The position numbers and the translations under genes were made by a program. A stretch of DNA of 64,000 nucleotides from Streptomyces sp. Je 1-79 (GTDB lineage Bacteria > Actinomycetota > Actinomycetes > Streptomycetales > Streptomycetaceae): assembly GCF_025195125.1 (NCBI RefSeq), contig NZ_JAMGSL010000013.1, positions 155,583 to 219,582 on the forward strand, given 5' to 3'. Shown here piece by piece: positions 7,854-16,362 of the stretch. Position 1 is the first letter of the stretch, and each line of letters starts with the position of its first letter. The notes under the pieces were generated by a model, which saw only the letters and a program-made list of their open reading frames with translations, was not told where the DNA came from and did not search any database.

Positions 7854-9374
7854 TCAGTGGACGCCGCCCATGAGGCCCTGGACCTTCTTGCGGTACATGT
7901 AGATCGCGAATCCGGCGAGGACGGCCAACGACGCCTCCATCGCGATGATCCCTGTGCCGTTGAGGTCCACACCGGCCAGCGAGAGCAGACCCGTGGTGCA
8001 GTCACCGGCGGTGACGGCGAGGAACCAGACACCCATCATCTGGGAGGCGTACTTCTGCGGCGCCATCTTCGTCGTGACGGAGAGGCCGACCGGGGAGAGG
8101 CACAGCTCACCGATGGTCTGGATCATGTAGATCGAGACGAGCCACATCGGGGAGACCTTGTCGCCGCCGCCCGCCATGTTCATCGGGACGATGAAGACGA
8201 AGAAGGACGCGCCGACGAGGACCAGACCCATCGCGAACTTCACGATGGTGTTGGGCTCCTGGTTCTTGCGGGCGAGCCAGAGCCACAGCCAGGCGAAGAC
8301 CGGGGCCAGCGCCATCACGAACAGCGGGTTCAGCGACTGGTACCAGGTGGCCGGGAAGCCGAAGCCGAAGACGGTGTCCGCGGTCTTGTCGTCCGCGAAG
8401 AGCGACAGCGTCGAGCCGCCCTGGTCGTAGATCATCCAGAAGACGGCGGCGGCGACGAAGAACCAGATGTAGCCGGTCATCTTCGACTGCTCGGTCTTGT
8501 CGAGTTCCTTGTCGCGCTTGATGCGGACCAGGACGGCGACCGGGATGATCAGGCCGGCGAGGGTGATCGGGACCAGCGCCCAGTTCAGGGTGTACATGCC
8601 CAGGGCGATGACGACGCCGTAGAAGGCGGCGGCGAGGGCGATGACCAGGGCGACCTTGACCAGGATGCCCTTGCGCTCGGCCGGGGAGAGCGGGTTCGGG
8701 ACGATGTTGCTCTTCGGGCTGAGGCTCTTCGTGCCGATGAGGAACTGGACCAGACCCAGACCCATGCCCAGCGCGGCGAGCGCGAAGCCGAGGTGCCAGT
8801 TGACCTTCTCGCCGACGGTGCCGACCACGAACGGCGCCACGAAGGCGCCGAGGTTGATGCCGACGTAGAAGAGCGTGAAGCCACCGTCACGGCGCGGGTC
8901 GTCCGGGCCGTCGTAGAGGTGGCCGACCATCGTGGAGATGTTGGCCTTGAGCAGACCCGAGCCGGCGGCGACCAGCGCCAGGCCGACGAAGAACATCGCC
9001 TGTCCGGGGATCGCGAGCGAGGCGTGGCCCGCCATGATCACGAAGGCGGCGATGGTGACGGTCTTGCGGGCGCCCCAGACGCGGTCGCCGAACCAGCCGC
9101 CCGGCATGGCCATCAGGTAGACCATCGAGACGTAGACGGAGTAGATCGCCGTCGCCGTCGCCGCGGTCATGGCGAGGCCGCCACCCTGGCTTCCGGTCGC
9201 GGCGTCCGCGCCGCCGGAGACCAGGTACAGCACGAGAAGTGCCCGCATGCCGTAGTAGGAGAAGCGCTCCCACATCTCGGTCATGAAGAGGGTGGCCAGG
9301 CCGCGGGGGTGGCCGAAGAACGTCTTCTCGGAACCGGGGGTTCCGGTCGAAGCCGTCGTCAGGCTGGACGCCAT
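7854..9374 (-). CDS. POT/PTR2-family proton-coupled oligopeptide transporter
   Basis: A 506-residue inner-membrane protein of the POT/PTR (MFS) family, with about 14 predicted helices. Diagnostic stretches are EMWERFSYYGMRALLVLYL in helix 1 (the ExxERFxYYG motif) and FYVGINLGAFVAPFVVG (PTR2 signature), with GLLKANIS before it. Such proteins import di- and tripeptides with protons. ATG 9374 is chosen because AAGGA lies 5 nt upstream and the protein then starts just before the family domain; the open frame runs upstream without homology. It stands alone with its own leader, which contains a 23-bp inverted repeat. Confidence 0.9.
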   Translation of the reverse strand: MASSLTTASTGTPGSEKTFFGHPRGLATLFMTEMWERFSYYGMRALLVLYLVSGGADAATGSQGGGLAMTAATATAIYSVYVSMVYLMAMPGGWFGDRVWGARKTVTIAAFVIMAGHASLAIPGQAMFFVGLALVAAGSGLLKANISTMVGHLYDGPDDPRRDGGFTLFYVGINLGAFVAPFVVGTVGEKVNWHLGFALAALGMGLGLVQFLIGTKSLSPKSNIVPNPLSPAERKGILVKVALVIALAAAFYGVVIALGMYTLNWALVPITLAGLIIPVAVLVRIKRDKELDKTEQSKMTGYIWFFVAAAVFWMIYDQGGSTLSLFADDKTADTVFGFGFPATWYQSLNPLFVMALAPVFAWLWLWLARKNQEPNTIVKFAMGLVLVGASFFVFIVPMNMAGGGDKVSPMWLVSIYMIQTIGELCLSPVGLSVTTKMAPQKYASQMMGVWFLAVTAGDCTTGLLSLAGVDLNGTGIIAMEASLAVLAGFAIYMYRKKVQGLMGGVH

Positions 9375-9801
9375 GTCGATCCTTGCTCTGTCGGGACGCG
9401 CGCCTTGTGAGCGTGGTGCGCCCGGTGGGGGAGGCCGGCACCGGCGGGAGCGGTCGCACCCCGCCGGGATCCACGCCCCGTGACGCGGCATCGCGTCCCG
9501 GAACCCGGCCCACAGGTCGTTCACTGTCCTCAAGGTTGGCGATGCCGACCTTGTGCAGAAAAGAGACCCTTGGCGCTCTTGGCGAGCCAAAGGTCCCCGA
9601 TTACCGCAACAGACGTCTCGCCACCATACGACACGACAGTGCCTGAAATGGAAGGACTTGAGACATGGATCACAGGTGGGGGAGGAACCGGCGAACCTCA
9701 TTCGAAGGTCATATGCAAGATTGCCACCCTGATCCCCAGGGGGTGGGGCAAGCCTGTGGATCATGCCCCGGGGCGTCCGCGGTGCGGACTACCATCACTC
9801 C
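9375..9801. other. 427-bp intergenic leader region, no gene seen
   Basis: The space between the divergent transporter and response regulator genes. I see no convincing coding sequence. It contains the inverted repeat at 9531-9553 and, at 9583-9594, the short palindrome TTGGCGAGCCAA. Promoters for both units must lie here. Confidence 0.5.
9531..9553. promoter_or_regulatory. 23-bp inverted repeat in the transporter leader, operator or hairpin
   Basis: CAAGGTTGGC - GAT - GCCGACCTTG: ten paired positions with a single G-U wobble. It lies about 157 bp upstream of the peptide transporter start. It could bind a dimeric regulator or fold in the mRNA leader. No known consensus is recognised. Confidence 0.45.
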
Positions 9802-10479
9802 ATGACCCGTGTACTGCTCGCCGAGGACGACGCATCCATCTCGGAGCCGCTGGCTCGCGCGCTGCGCAGAGAGGGATACGAGGTCGAGGTGCGGGAGGAC
9901 GGACCGACCGCGCTCGACGCCGGACTCCAGGGCGGAGTCGACCTCGTGGTGCTCGATCTCGGACTGCCCGGCATGGACGGCCTGGAGGTCGCCCGGCGGC
10001 TGCGCTCCGAGGGGCACACGGTGCCGATCCTGGTCCTGACCGCCCGCGCCGACGAGGTCGACACGGTGGTCGGGCTCGACGCGGGCGCCGACGACTACGT
10101 GACGAAGCCGTTCCGCCTCGCCGAACTCCTCGCCCGGGTCCGGGCCCTCCTCCGGCGCGGCTCCACGGAGCCCGCCGTCGCCCCCGCGACGCACGGCGTG
10201 CGGATCGACGTCGAGTCGCACCGCGCGTGGATGGGCGACGAGGAGCTCCAGCTCACGGCGAAGGAGTTCGACCTCCTGCGGGTCCTGGTCCGCGACGCGG
10301 GCCGGGTCGTGACCCGTGACCAGCTGATGCGGGAGGTCTGGGACACCACGTGGTGGTCCTCGACGAAGACGCTCGACATGCACATCTCCTGGCTCCGCAA
10401 GAAGCTCGGCGACGACGCCGCGAACCCCCGCTACATCGCGACGGTCCGCGGCGTGGGCTTCCGCTTCGAGAAGAGCTGA
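9802..10479 (+). CDS. OmpR-family response regulator
   Basis: A 225-residue two-component regulator. The receiver domain (1-115) has the acidic pocket at E8-D9-D10, phospho-acceptor Asp52 (LVVLDLGLPGMDG), Thr80 and Lys102 (YVTKPF). The C-terminal winged helix (about 128-223) has the pattern LTAKEFDLLRVLV and ends YIATVRGVGFRFE. ATG 9802 gives the standard N-terminus MTRVLLAEDD; an upstream in-frame start would add 13 unconserved residues. The sensor kinase follows 96 bp downstream. By position it matches the regulator pair between the purE/purK locus and a peptide transporter in S. coelicolor. The signal is unknown. Confidence 0.9.
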   Translation: MTRVLLAEDDASISEPLARALRREGYEVEVREDGPTALDAGLQGGVDLVVLDLGLPGMDGLEVARRLRSEGHTVPILVLTARADEVDTVVGLDAGADDYVTKPFRLAELLARVRALLRRGSTEPAVAPATHGVRIDVESHRAWMGDEELQLTAKEFDLLRVLVRDAGRVVTRDQLMREVWDTTWWSSTKTLDMHISWLRKKLGDDAANPRYIATVRGVGFRFEKS

Positions 10480-10506
10480 CGAGAAGAGCTGACGAGGAGA
10501 GCTGAC
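10468..10506 (+). repeat. Three 13-bp tandem copies across the regulator stop codon
   Basis: GAGAAGAGCTGAC occurs at 10468-10480 and 10481-10493, and with one change at 10494-10506. Every copy carries the TGA stop in the same phase, so the duplication leaves the protein unchanged and only lengthens the 3' side. Confidence 0.85.
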
Positions 10507-10575
10507 GAGGGCCGCCGGCGCCCGAGCCGTAGGCTCGGTGACGTTCCTCGTACCCCCGCCCGGCCGGAGGGCCCC

Positions 10576-11847
10576 GTGCGTCGTCGCCTGATCAACTCCA
10601 CCCTCGCCGTGGTGCTCGTCGTCATCGCCGTCTTCGGGGTGTCCCTCGTCCTCGTCGAGACGCGCACGATCTCCTCCAGCGCCCAGGAGAGCGTCGACTC
10701 CGAGGCCCTCCGGCTGGTCTCCATCGTCGACAGCCGGCTCTTCGGCGGAGAGCCCGTCAACCCCGACATCCTCGCCGAGCAGAGCGGCGCCAAGCGGTAC
10801 GCCCTGATCGAGATCCCCGGCCGGGCCCCCATCGAGATCGGCACCCGCCCCGAGGGCAGCGTCATCCGCGGCAGCGCCCAGGGCGAGCGCGGCGAGACCG
10901 TGACCGTCGAGGAGTCCCACTCCACGATCACCAGCGAGGTCGCCCGCACCCTGCTGATCATCGGCGCCGTCGCGCTGCTCGCCGTCGTGGCCGCCGTCCT
11001 CCTCGCCGTACGGCAGGCGAACAAGCTGACGTCCCCGCTCACGGACCTCGCCGAGACCGCCGAACGCCTCGGCTCGGGCGACCCGCGCCCGCGCCACAAG
11101 CGGTACGGGGTGCCGGAGCTGGACCGGGTCGCCGACGTCCTGGACGCCTCCGCCGAGCGGATCGCCCGGATGCTCACCGCCGAGCGCCGGCTCGCCGCGG
11201 ACGCCTCGCACCAGCTCCGTACGCCCCTCACGGCGCTCTCGATGCGCCTGGAGGAGGTCGCCGTCGCCGACGACCTCCCCACGGTCAAGGAGGAGGCGAC
11301 GATCGCGCTCACGCAGGTCGAGCGCCTCACCGACGTCGTCGAGCGGCTGCTGACGAACTCCCGCGACCCCCGTACCGGCTCCGCCCTCGCCTTCGACCTC
11401 GACGAGGTCATCAAGCAGCAGATCGAGGAGTGGCGCCCCGCCTACCGCAGCGCGGGCCGCGCCATCGTCCACTCGGGCAAGCAGGGCATGCGCGCCGTCG
11501 GCACCCCGGGAGCCGTGGCCCAGGTCCTCGCCGCGCTGATCGAGAACTCCCTCATGCACGGCGGCGGCACCGTCGCCCTTCGGACCCGCGTCACCGGCAA
11601 CCAGTCCGTGATCGAGGTCACCGACGAGGGGCCCGGCGTCCCCGCCGACCTCGGCGCGCGGATCTTCGAGCGGGCGGTCAGCGGCCGCAGCTCCACCGGC
11701 ATCGGCCTGGCCGTCGCCCGGGACCTCGCGGAGGCGGACGGCGGCCGGCTGGAGCTCCTCCAGCAGCAGCCGCCGGTCTTCGCGCTCTTCCTGAGCCGCG
11801 AGGTCAGAAGCCGCGACGACGAGGCACGCGAACGCCCCGTCCGCTAG
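10576..11847 (+). CDS. Membrane sensor histidine kinase
   Basis: A 423-residue kinase: TM1 at about 7-27, a small extracytoplasmic domain (about 30-120), TM2 (about 124-146), HAMP, then the dimerisation box ADASHQLRTPL with phospho-accepting His212. The ATPase core has ENSLMHGGG (N box), VTDEGPGVP (G1) and GIGLAVARDL (G2). It pairs with the upstream OmpR regulator. The GTG start at 10576 is preceded by GGAGGG. The sensor loop of 90 or so residues has no domain I recognise, so the stimulus cannot be named. Confidence 0.88.
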   Translation: MRRRLINSTLAVVLVVIAVFGVSLVLVETRTISSSAQESVDSEALRLVSIVDSRLFGGEPVNPDILAEQSGAKRYALIEIPGRAPIEIGTRPEGSVIRGSAQGERGETVTVEESHSTITSEVARTLLIIGAVALLAVVAAVLLAVRQANKLTSPLTDLAETAERLGSGDPRPRHKRYGVPELDRVADVLDASAERIARMLTAERRLAADASHQLRTPLTALSMRLEEVAVADDLPTVKEEATIALTQVERLTDVVERLLTNSRDPRTGSALAFDLDEVIKQQIEEWRPAYRSAGRAIVHSGKQGMRAVGTPGAVAQVLAALIENSLMHGGGTVALRTRVTGNQSVIEVTDEGPGVPADLGARIFERAVSGRSSTGIGLAVARDLAEADGGRLELLQQQPPVFALFLSREVRSRDDEARERPVR

Positions 11848-11849
11848 AG

Positions 11850-11977
11850 CAGCCCGGTCCGGCCTCGTACACCCTGAGAACACGGCGTCCGGCCCGGCAC
11901 GCCCCCAAGCCCGGTCCGGCCTGGTACGCCCCCAAGCCCGGTCCGGCCTCGTACGCCCCTAGAGCACGGCGTCCGGC
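11850..11977. repeat. Tandem 27-bp repeats between convergent genes
   Basis: The unit AAGCCCGGTCCGGCCT followed by (C/G)GTACGCCCCC occurs three times (about 11850-11876 slightly diverged, 11907-11933, 11934-11960). A second motif, GAGCACGGCGTCCGGC or a close variant, flanks both ends. The last copy touches the stop codon of the GtrA gene. Confidence 0.75.
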
Positions 11978-12477
11978 TGCTTCCTCGTCGGCTGCTTCGG
12001 CGCCTGCTCCAGGAACGATTCCGCGGTCTGCACGGCCTCCCGGGCCGGCAGCGTCCGGAACACCCACGTGCGGTACGACCAGAAGCGGAACAGCGTCGCG
12101 ACGCCGATCCCGAAGAACTTGAAGAAGTTGCTCTGCAGCGGGGTGTCCCAGCCGAAGCCGTACGTCGCCGCGTAGAGGATGCCGTTCTGGATCACCAGCC
12201 CCGCGACGCTGAAGAGCAGGAAGAGCGTCAGCTCCTTCGTCCGGCTGCTCTTGTCGCGGTCCCGGTAGGTGAAGTACCGGAAGCCCAGATAGTTGAAGCC
12301 GATCGCCACGACCGTGGCGATCACGCTCGCCCGGACGACGGGGAGCTCCGTGACGTGGCGTACGAGGTTGAAGACCCCGAGGTCCACCAGAAGGCCGACA
12401 CCACCGACGGCCCCGAACTTGGCGAACTCACGTGTGAGCCGGTCAAGCCGCACACGCAGTGCGCTTCGTTCACTCAT
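11959..12477 (-). CDS. GtrA-family membrane protein
   Basis: A 172-residue protein with four predicted membrane helices. It has the GtrA signature: FAKFGAVGGVGLLVDLGVF at the start, FNYLGFRYFTY in the middle and FKFFGIGVATLFRFWSYRTWVF near the end. GtrA proteins are thought to help flip polyprenyl-linked sugars or to assist membrane glycosyltransferases. No glycosyltransferase adjoins it here. The C-terminal 30 residues are hydrophilic and end close to a tandem repeat array. The start at 12477 has no strong ribosome site. Confidence 0.85.
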   Translation of the reverse strand: MSERSALRVRLDRLTREFAKFGAVGGVGLLVDLGVFNLVRHVTELPVVRASVIATVVAIGFNYLGFRYFTYRDRDKSSRTKELTLFLLFSVAGLVIQNGILYAATYGFGWDTPLQSNFFKFFGIGVATLFRFWSYRTWVFRTLPAREAVQTAESFLEQAPKQPTRKQPDAVL

Positions 12478-12639
12478 GGTGATTGCTCAGCCCCGTCCGA
12501 TCGGTTTCGTCAACCAAGCCATGCTAACCAGCACACCTGTGACCCGCCCGGGGACATCGCAAACCACGGAAAATCCCGGTGGGCTGTCGTAAAGCACAGG
12601 CGGGGAGGGGTTCGCACGTCGTGCGGATACCCTAAGAGG

Positions 12640-13779
12640 GTGACGTTCCCGGTAGTCGGTATGGTCGGCGGCGGTCAGCTCGCCCGTATGACCCACGAGG
12701 CAGGCATCCCCCTCGGCATCAAGTTCAAGCTGCTCAGTGACACCCCGCAGGATTCGGCGGCCCAGGTGGTGAGCGAGGTCGTCATCGGCGACTATCGCGA
12801 CCTGGCTACGCTGCGTGACTTCGCACGCGGATGTGACGTGATCACCTTCGATCACGAACACGTCCCCGCCGAACATCTGCGAGCCCTGGAGGAGGACGGC
12901 GTCGTCGTCCGGCCCGGGCTCGCCGCGCTGGTGCACGCCCAGGACAAGGGGGTGATGCGCGCCAAGCTCGACGAGATCGGCGTGCCGAGCCCCCGCCACC
13001 GGATCGTCTCCGATCCGGCGGACGCGGCGGCCTTCGCGGCGGAGGTGGGCGGATTCCCGATCATCCTCAAGACCGTGAGCGGCGGCTACGACGGCAAGGG
13101 CGTCTGGTTCGTCCGTACGGAGGAGGACGCCCGCGACCCGTTCCGCGCGGGTGTCGCGGTCCTGGCCGAGGAGAAGGTCGACTTCACGCGCGAACTCGCC
13201 GCGAACATCGTCCGCTCCCCGCACGGCCAGGCCGTCGCCTACCCGGTCGTCGAGTCCCAGCAGGTCGACGGCGTCTGCGACACCGTCATCGCGCCCGCGC
13301 CGAACCTGTCGGCCGAGCTGGCCGGCCAAGCGCAGAACCTCGCGCTGCGGATCGCCAAGGAGCTCGACGTCGTCGGCCACCTGGCCGTGGAGCTCTTCGA
13401 GACGCGCGACGGCCGGATCCTGGTCAACGAGCTCGCCATGCGCCCGCACAACTCCGGCCACTGGACCCAGGACGGGGCGATCACCTCGCAGTTCGCCAAC
13501 CACGTCCGCGCCGTCCTCGACCTCCCGCTGGGCGATCCCCGCCCGCGCGCGACGTGGACGGTCATGTGCAATGTGCTGGGTGGGGACTACCCCGACATGT
13601 ACTACGCCTATCTGCACTGCATGGCCCGGGACCCCCAGCTCAAGATCCACATGTATGGCAAGGACGTGAAGCCCGGCCGCAAGGTGGGGCACGTCAACAC
13701 CTACGGCGACGACCTGGACGACGTGCTGGAGCGCGCCCGTCACGCCGCCGGCTATCTGCGAGGAACGATCACCGAATGA
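12640..13779 (+). CDS. purK: 5-(carboxyamino)imidazole ribonucleotide synthase PurK
   Basis: A 379-residue ATP-grasp enzyme of purine synthesis that carboxylates AIR to N5-CAIR with ATP and bicarbonate. The nucleotide-fold start GMVGGGQLARM, the ATP-grasp stretch ILKTVSGGYDGKGVW, and the C-terminal LVNELAMRPHNSGHWT with its metal-binding residues are all present. GTG 12640 gives the usual actinobacterial N-terminus MTFPVVGMVGGG. It has no separated ribosome site, but TACCCT at 12628-12633 could be a -10 of a leaderless transcript. It overlaps purE by 4 bp (ATGA). Confidence 0.95.
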   Translation: MTFPVVGMVGGGQLARMTHEAGIPLGIKFKLLSDTPQDSAAQVVSEVVIGDYRDLATLRDFARGCDVITFDHEHVPAEHLRALEEDGVVVRPGLAALVHAQDKGVMRAKLDEIGVPSPRHRIVSDPADAAAFAAEVGGFPIILKTVSGGYDGKGVWFVRTEEDARDPFRAGVAVLAEEKVDFTRELAANIVRSPHGQAVAYPVVESQQVDGVCDTVIAPAPNLSAELAGQAQNLALRIAKELDVVGHLAVELFETRDGRILVNELAMRPHNSGHWTQDGAITSQFANHVRAVLDLPLGDPRPRATWTVMCNVLGGDYPDMYYAYLHCMARDPQLKIHMYGKDVKPGRKVGHVNTYGDDLDDVLERARHAAGYLRGTITE

Positions 13780-14306
13780 GCCCTGTGAGCCCCGTCGTAG
13801 GCATCGTCATGGGATCCGACTCCGACTGGCCCGTCATGGAGGCCGCGGCCCAGGCCCTGGACGAGTTCGAGATCGCGTACGAGGTCGACGTCGTCTCCGC
13901 CCACCGGATGCCCCACGAGATGATCGCGTACGGCGAGCAGGCCGCCGGCCGCGGGCTGAAGGCGATCATCGCGGGCGCGGGCGGCGCCGCCCATCTCCCG
14001 GGCATGCTCGCCTCCGTGACCCCGCTCCCGGTCATCGGCGTGCCGGTCCCGCTGAAGTACCTCGACGGCATGGACTCCCTCCTGTCGATCGTGCAGATGC
14101 CGGCCGGAGTGCCCGTCGCCACGGTCTCCGTCGGCGGAGCGCGCAACGCCGGGCTCCTCGCGGCCCGGATGCTCGCCGCGCACGACCCCGAACTGCTCGG
14201 CCGGATGCGGGAGTTCCAGCAGGAGCTGAACGACCAGGCGACCGAGAAGGGCAAGCGGCTGCGGGCCAAGGTCGAGGGCTCGGAGTCGTTCGGCTTCGCC
14301 AAGTGA
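13776..14306 (+). CDS. purE: N5-carboxyaminoimidazole ribonucleotide mutase PurE
   Basis: A 176-residue class I PurE, which converts N5-CAIR to CAIR, the step after PurK. The active-site signatures are visible: GIVMGSDSDWPVM near the N-terminus, VSAHRMP, and AGAGGAAHLPGM. Length and domain cover are normal. It overlaps purK upstream (ATGA) and the dipeptidase downstream (GTGA), so the three form one translationally coupled operon. Confidence 0.96.
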   Translation: MSPVSPVVGIVMGSDSDWPVMEAAAQALDEFEIAYEVDVVSAHRMPHEMIAYGEQAAGRGLKAIIAGAGGAAHLPGMLASVTPLPVIGVPVPLKYLDGMDSLLSIVQMPAGVPVATVSVGGARNAGLLAARMLAAHDPELLGRMREFQQELNDQATEKGKRLRAKVEGSESFGFAK

Positions 14307-15517
14307 GCGCCCCGGCGAGCGCGGCCGACCGGCTGGCGGAGGCGCTGGAGCTGCTGGCCTCCGCACCCGTCGTCGACGGTCACAACGATCTGCCCTGGGC
14401 GCTGCGCAAGCACGTCGGCTACGACCTGGACCGGCTGGACATCGCGGCCGACCAGACCGGCGCGCTCCACACCGACCTCGCCCGGCTGCGCGCCGGCGGG
14501 GTCGGAGCCCAGTTCTGGTCGGTGTACGTCTCGTGCGAGCTGACCGGGGACGACGCGGTCAGCGCCACCCTGGAGCAGATCGACATCGTCGACCAGCTCC
14601 TGGAGCGGTACGCGGCCGAGCTGGCCCCCGCCCTGACCGCGGACGACATGGAGGCGGCGCGGAAGCAGGGCCGTATCGCCTCCCTCAAGGGCGCCGAGGG
14701 CGGCCACTCCATCAACAACTCCCTCGCCACGCTGCGCGCACTGCACACCCTGGGCGTGCGCTACATGACGCTCACGCACAACGACAACACCGCGTGGGCC
14801 GACTCGGCGACCGACGAGCCGGGCGTCGGCGGGCTCTCGCCCTTCGGCCACGAGGTCGTCCGGGAGATGAACCGGACGGGCATGCTCGTCGACCTCTCGC
14901 ACGTCGCCGCGACGACGATGCGGGACGCGCTCGCCACCTCCGTCGCGCCGGTGATCTTCTCGCACTCCTCGTCCCTCGCGGTCTGCGACCACCCGCGGAA
15001 CATCCCGGACGACGTGCTCGCGCAGCTGCCGGCCAACGGCGGCGTCGCGATGGCCACGTTCGTACCGAAGTTCATCCTCCCCGCGGCGGTGGAGTGGACG
15101 GCCAGGGCGGACGAGAACCTGCGGGCGCACGGCTTCCACCACCTCGACACCACCGCCGAGGCGATGAAGCTCCACCGCGCCTTCGAGGCCGAGAACCCCC
15201 GCCCGATCGCCACGGCGGCGACGGTCGCGGACCACCTCGACCACATGCGCGAGGTGGCCGGCATCGACCACATCGGCATCGGCGGCGACTACGACGGCAC
15301 GGCGTTCACCCCGGCCGGTCTCGACGACGTCGCGGGGTACCCGAACCTGATCGCCGAGCTCCTCCACCGCGGCTGGTCCCACGCCGACCTCGCGAAGCTG
15401 ACGTGGTCCAACGCGGTCCGCGCCCTGCGCGACGCGGAGGCGGTCGCCCGCGACCTGAGCGCCGGCCGCGGTCCGTCGAACGCGACGCTCGACTCCCTGG
15501 ACGGCCGGGCCTCCTGA
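14303..15517 (+). CDS. M19 (renal dipeptidase-type) zinc dipeptidase
   Basis: A 404-residue membrane dipeptidase-family metalloenzyme. The first metal site is VDGHNDLPWA (HxD), the bridging-glutamate region is KGAEGGHSI, then LTHNDNTAWADS, and the histidines in VDLSHVA and IFSHSS. The C-terminal IGIGGDYDGT is also typical. It hydrolyses L-Xaa-(D/L)-Xaa dipeptides and sits in the cytoplasm, as no signal peptide is present. The coupling with purK-purE is conserved in Streptomyces, but the reason is unknown. A degenerate second copy follows directly. Confidence 0.92.
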   Translation: MSAPASAADRLAEALELLASAPVVDGHNDLPWALRKHVGYDLDRLDIAADQTGALHTDLARLRAGGVGAQFWSVYVSCELTGDDAVSATLEQIDIVDQLLERYAAELAPALTADDMEAARKQGRIASLKGAEGGHSINNSLATLRALHTLGVRYMTLTHNDNTAWADSATDEPGVGGLSPFGHEVVREMNRTGMLVDLSHVAATTMRDALATSVAPVIFSHSSSLAVCDHPRNIPDDVLAQLPANGGVAMATFVPKFILPAAVEWTARADENLRAHGFHHLDTTAEAMKLHRAFEAENPRPIATAATVADHLDHMREVAGIDHIGIGGDYDGTAFTPAGLDDVAGYPNLIAELLHRGWSHADLAKLTWSNAVRALRDAEAVARDLSAGRGPSNATLDSLDGRAS

Positions 15518-15529
15518 TGGTACGTCACC

Positions 15530-15556
15530 GACGGCCCCGCCCCCGGCGGGGCCGTC
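15530..15556 (+). terminator. Terminator of the purK-purE-dipeptidase operon
   Basis: Perfect 12-bp stem GACGGCCCCGCC / GGCGGGGCCGTC with a 3-nt loop, 12 bp after the dipeptidase stop. Confidence 0.85.
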
Positions 15557-15711
15557 GTGCGTGCGCACGAGGACGCCGTGGGAAGCCCGGGGCCGGGTCC
15601 CCCGAACGGCCCAGTCCGCCGCGACTCCGGCGGACCCCGGTGGCACCGTGGACCGTACTGCCCGGCCGTGTTCGGCGGGCGGTACTGCATCGCCGAGTTC
15701 GGAGTAACACC

Positions 15712-16234
15712 ATGGCAGGTCTGCTGGACGACCCCCGTACCCTCTCCCTCGTTCCTGCCGCCGTCGGCGAGCCCGATCCCCCACCCGCTACGACCGCTTC
15801 GCCCGCGAGGCGGTACGGGAGATGAACCGGCTGGGCCTCCTCGTGGACCTCTCCGGAGCGGACACGGAGACCGTCCGTCAGGTCCTCGCCGTCACCAAGG
15901 CCCCGTCCTCATGACCCAGGGCGATCCGGCGGCGCTCCCCGACGACGTCCTGCGCCTGCTGGGCGAGAACGGCGGGGTCTGCGCGGTCCTCGTCGACGGC
16001 GACCCGGCGGCCACGGCCGACGCCCTGGACCGGCTGCACGCCTTGGCGGGCCCGGCCTGCGTGGCGGTCTCCGGCACGACGGACCCGGCCGCCGGCTATG
16101 TGCCGCTCTTCGCCGAGCTGCTGCGGCGCGAGTGGGCCGCCGCGGACCTGGTCGCCCTCGCCCACGCCAACATGACGCGCGCCCTGCGGGAGGCCGAGTT
16201 CCGCTCCCGCGCCACGCGCGTGCGGGCCGCCTGA
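15712..16234 (+). pseudogene. Remnant of a second M19 dipeptidase gene
   Basis: Pieces of a dipeptidase paralogue lie in three different frames. MAGLLDDPRTLSL from ATG 15712 ends at a stop near 15824. A second frame carries FAREAVREMNRLGLLVDLS, equivalent to VREMNRTGMLVDLS of the intact neighbour. After a shift near 15902 a third frame gives VLMTQGDPAALPDDVL through to ADLVALAHANMTRALREAE. The DGHND metal site is absent, and the LSH and SHSS histidines are replaced. So it is deleted, frameshifted and catalytically dead. The last frame alone (about 110 residues) could still be translated. A functional paralogue pair is expected at this place in related species. Confidence 0.75.
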
Positions 16235-16299
16235 CGACGCGGCCTCGACGGACGCGGCCTGACGGCGACGCGCCCCCATCGGCCCGGCCCGCGGAGACG

Positions 16300-16343
16300 A
16301 CGGTGCCCCGCCGCCCCGGAGGACCGGGGCGGCGGGGCACCGT
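16300..16343. terminator. Strong bidirectional terminator
   Basis: Perfect 20-bp stem (16300-16319 with 16324-16343; arm begins ACGGTGCCCCGCC) and loop AGGA. It separates the dipeptidase remnant from the convergent nucleotide-sugar dehydrogenase. Confidence 0.9.
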
Positions 16344-16362
16344 TCGTACAACGCCTCGTCGG

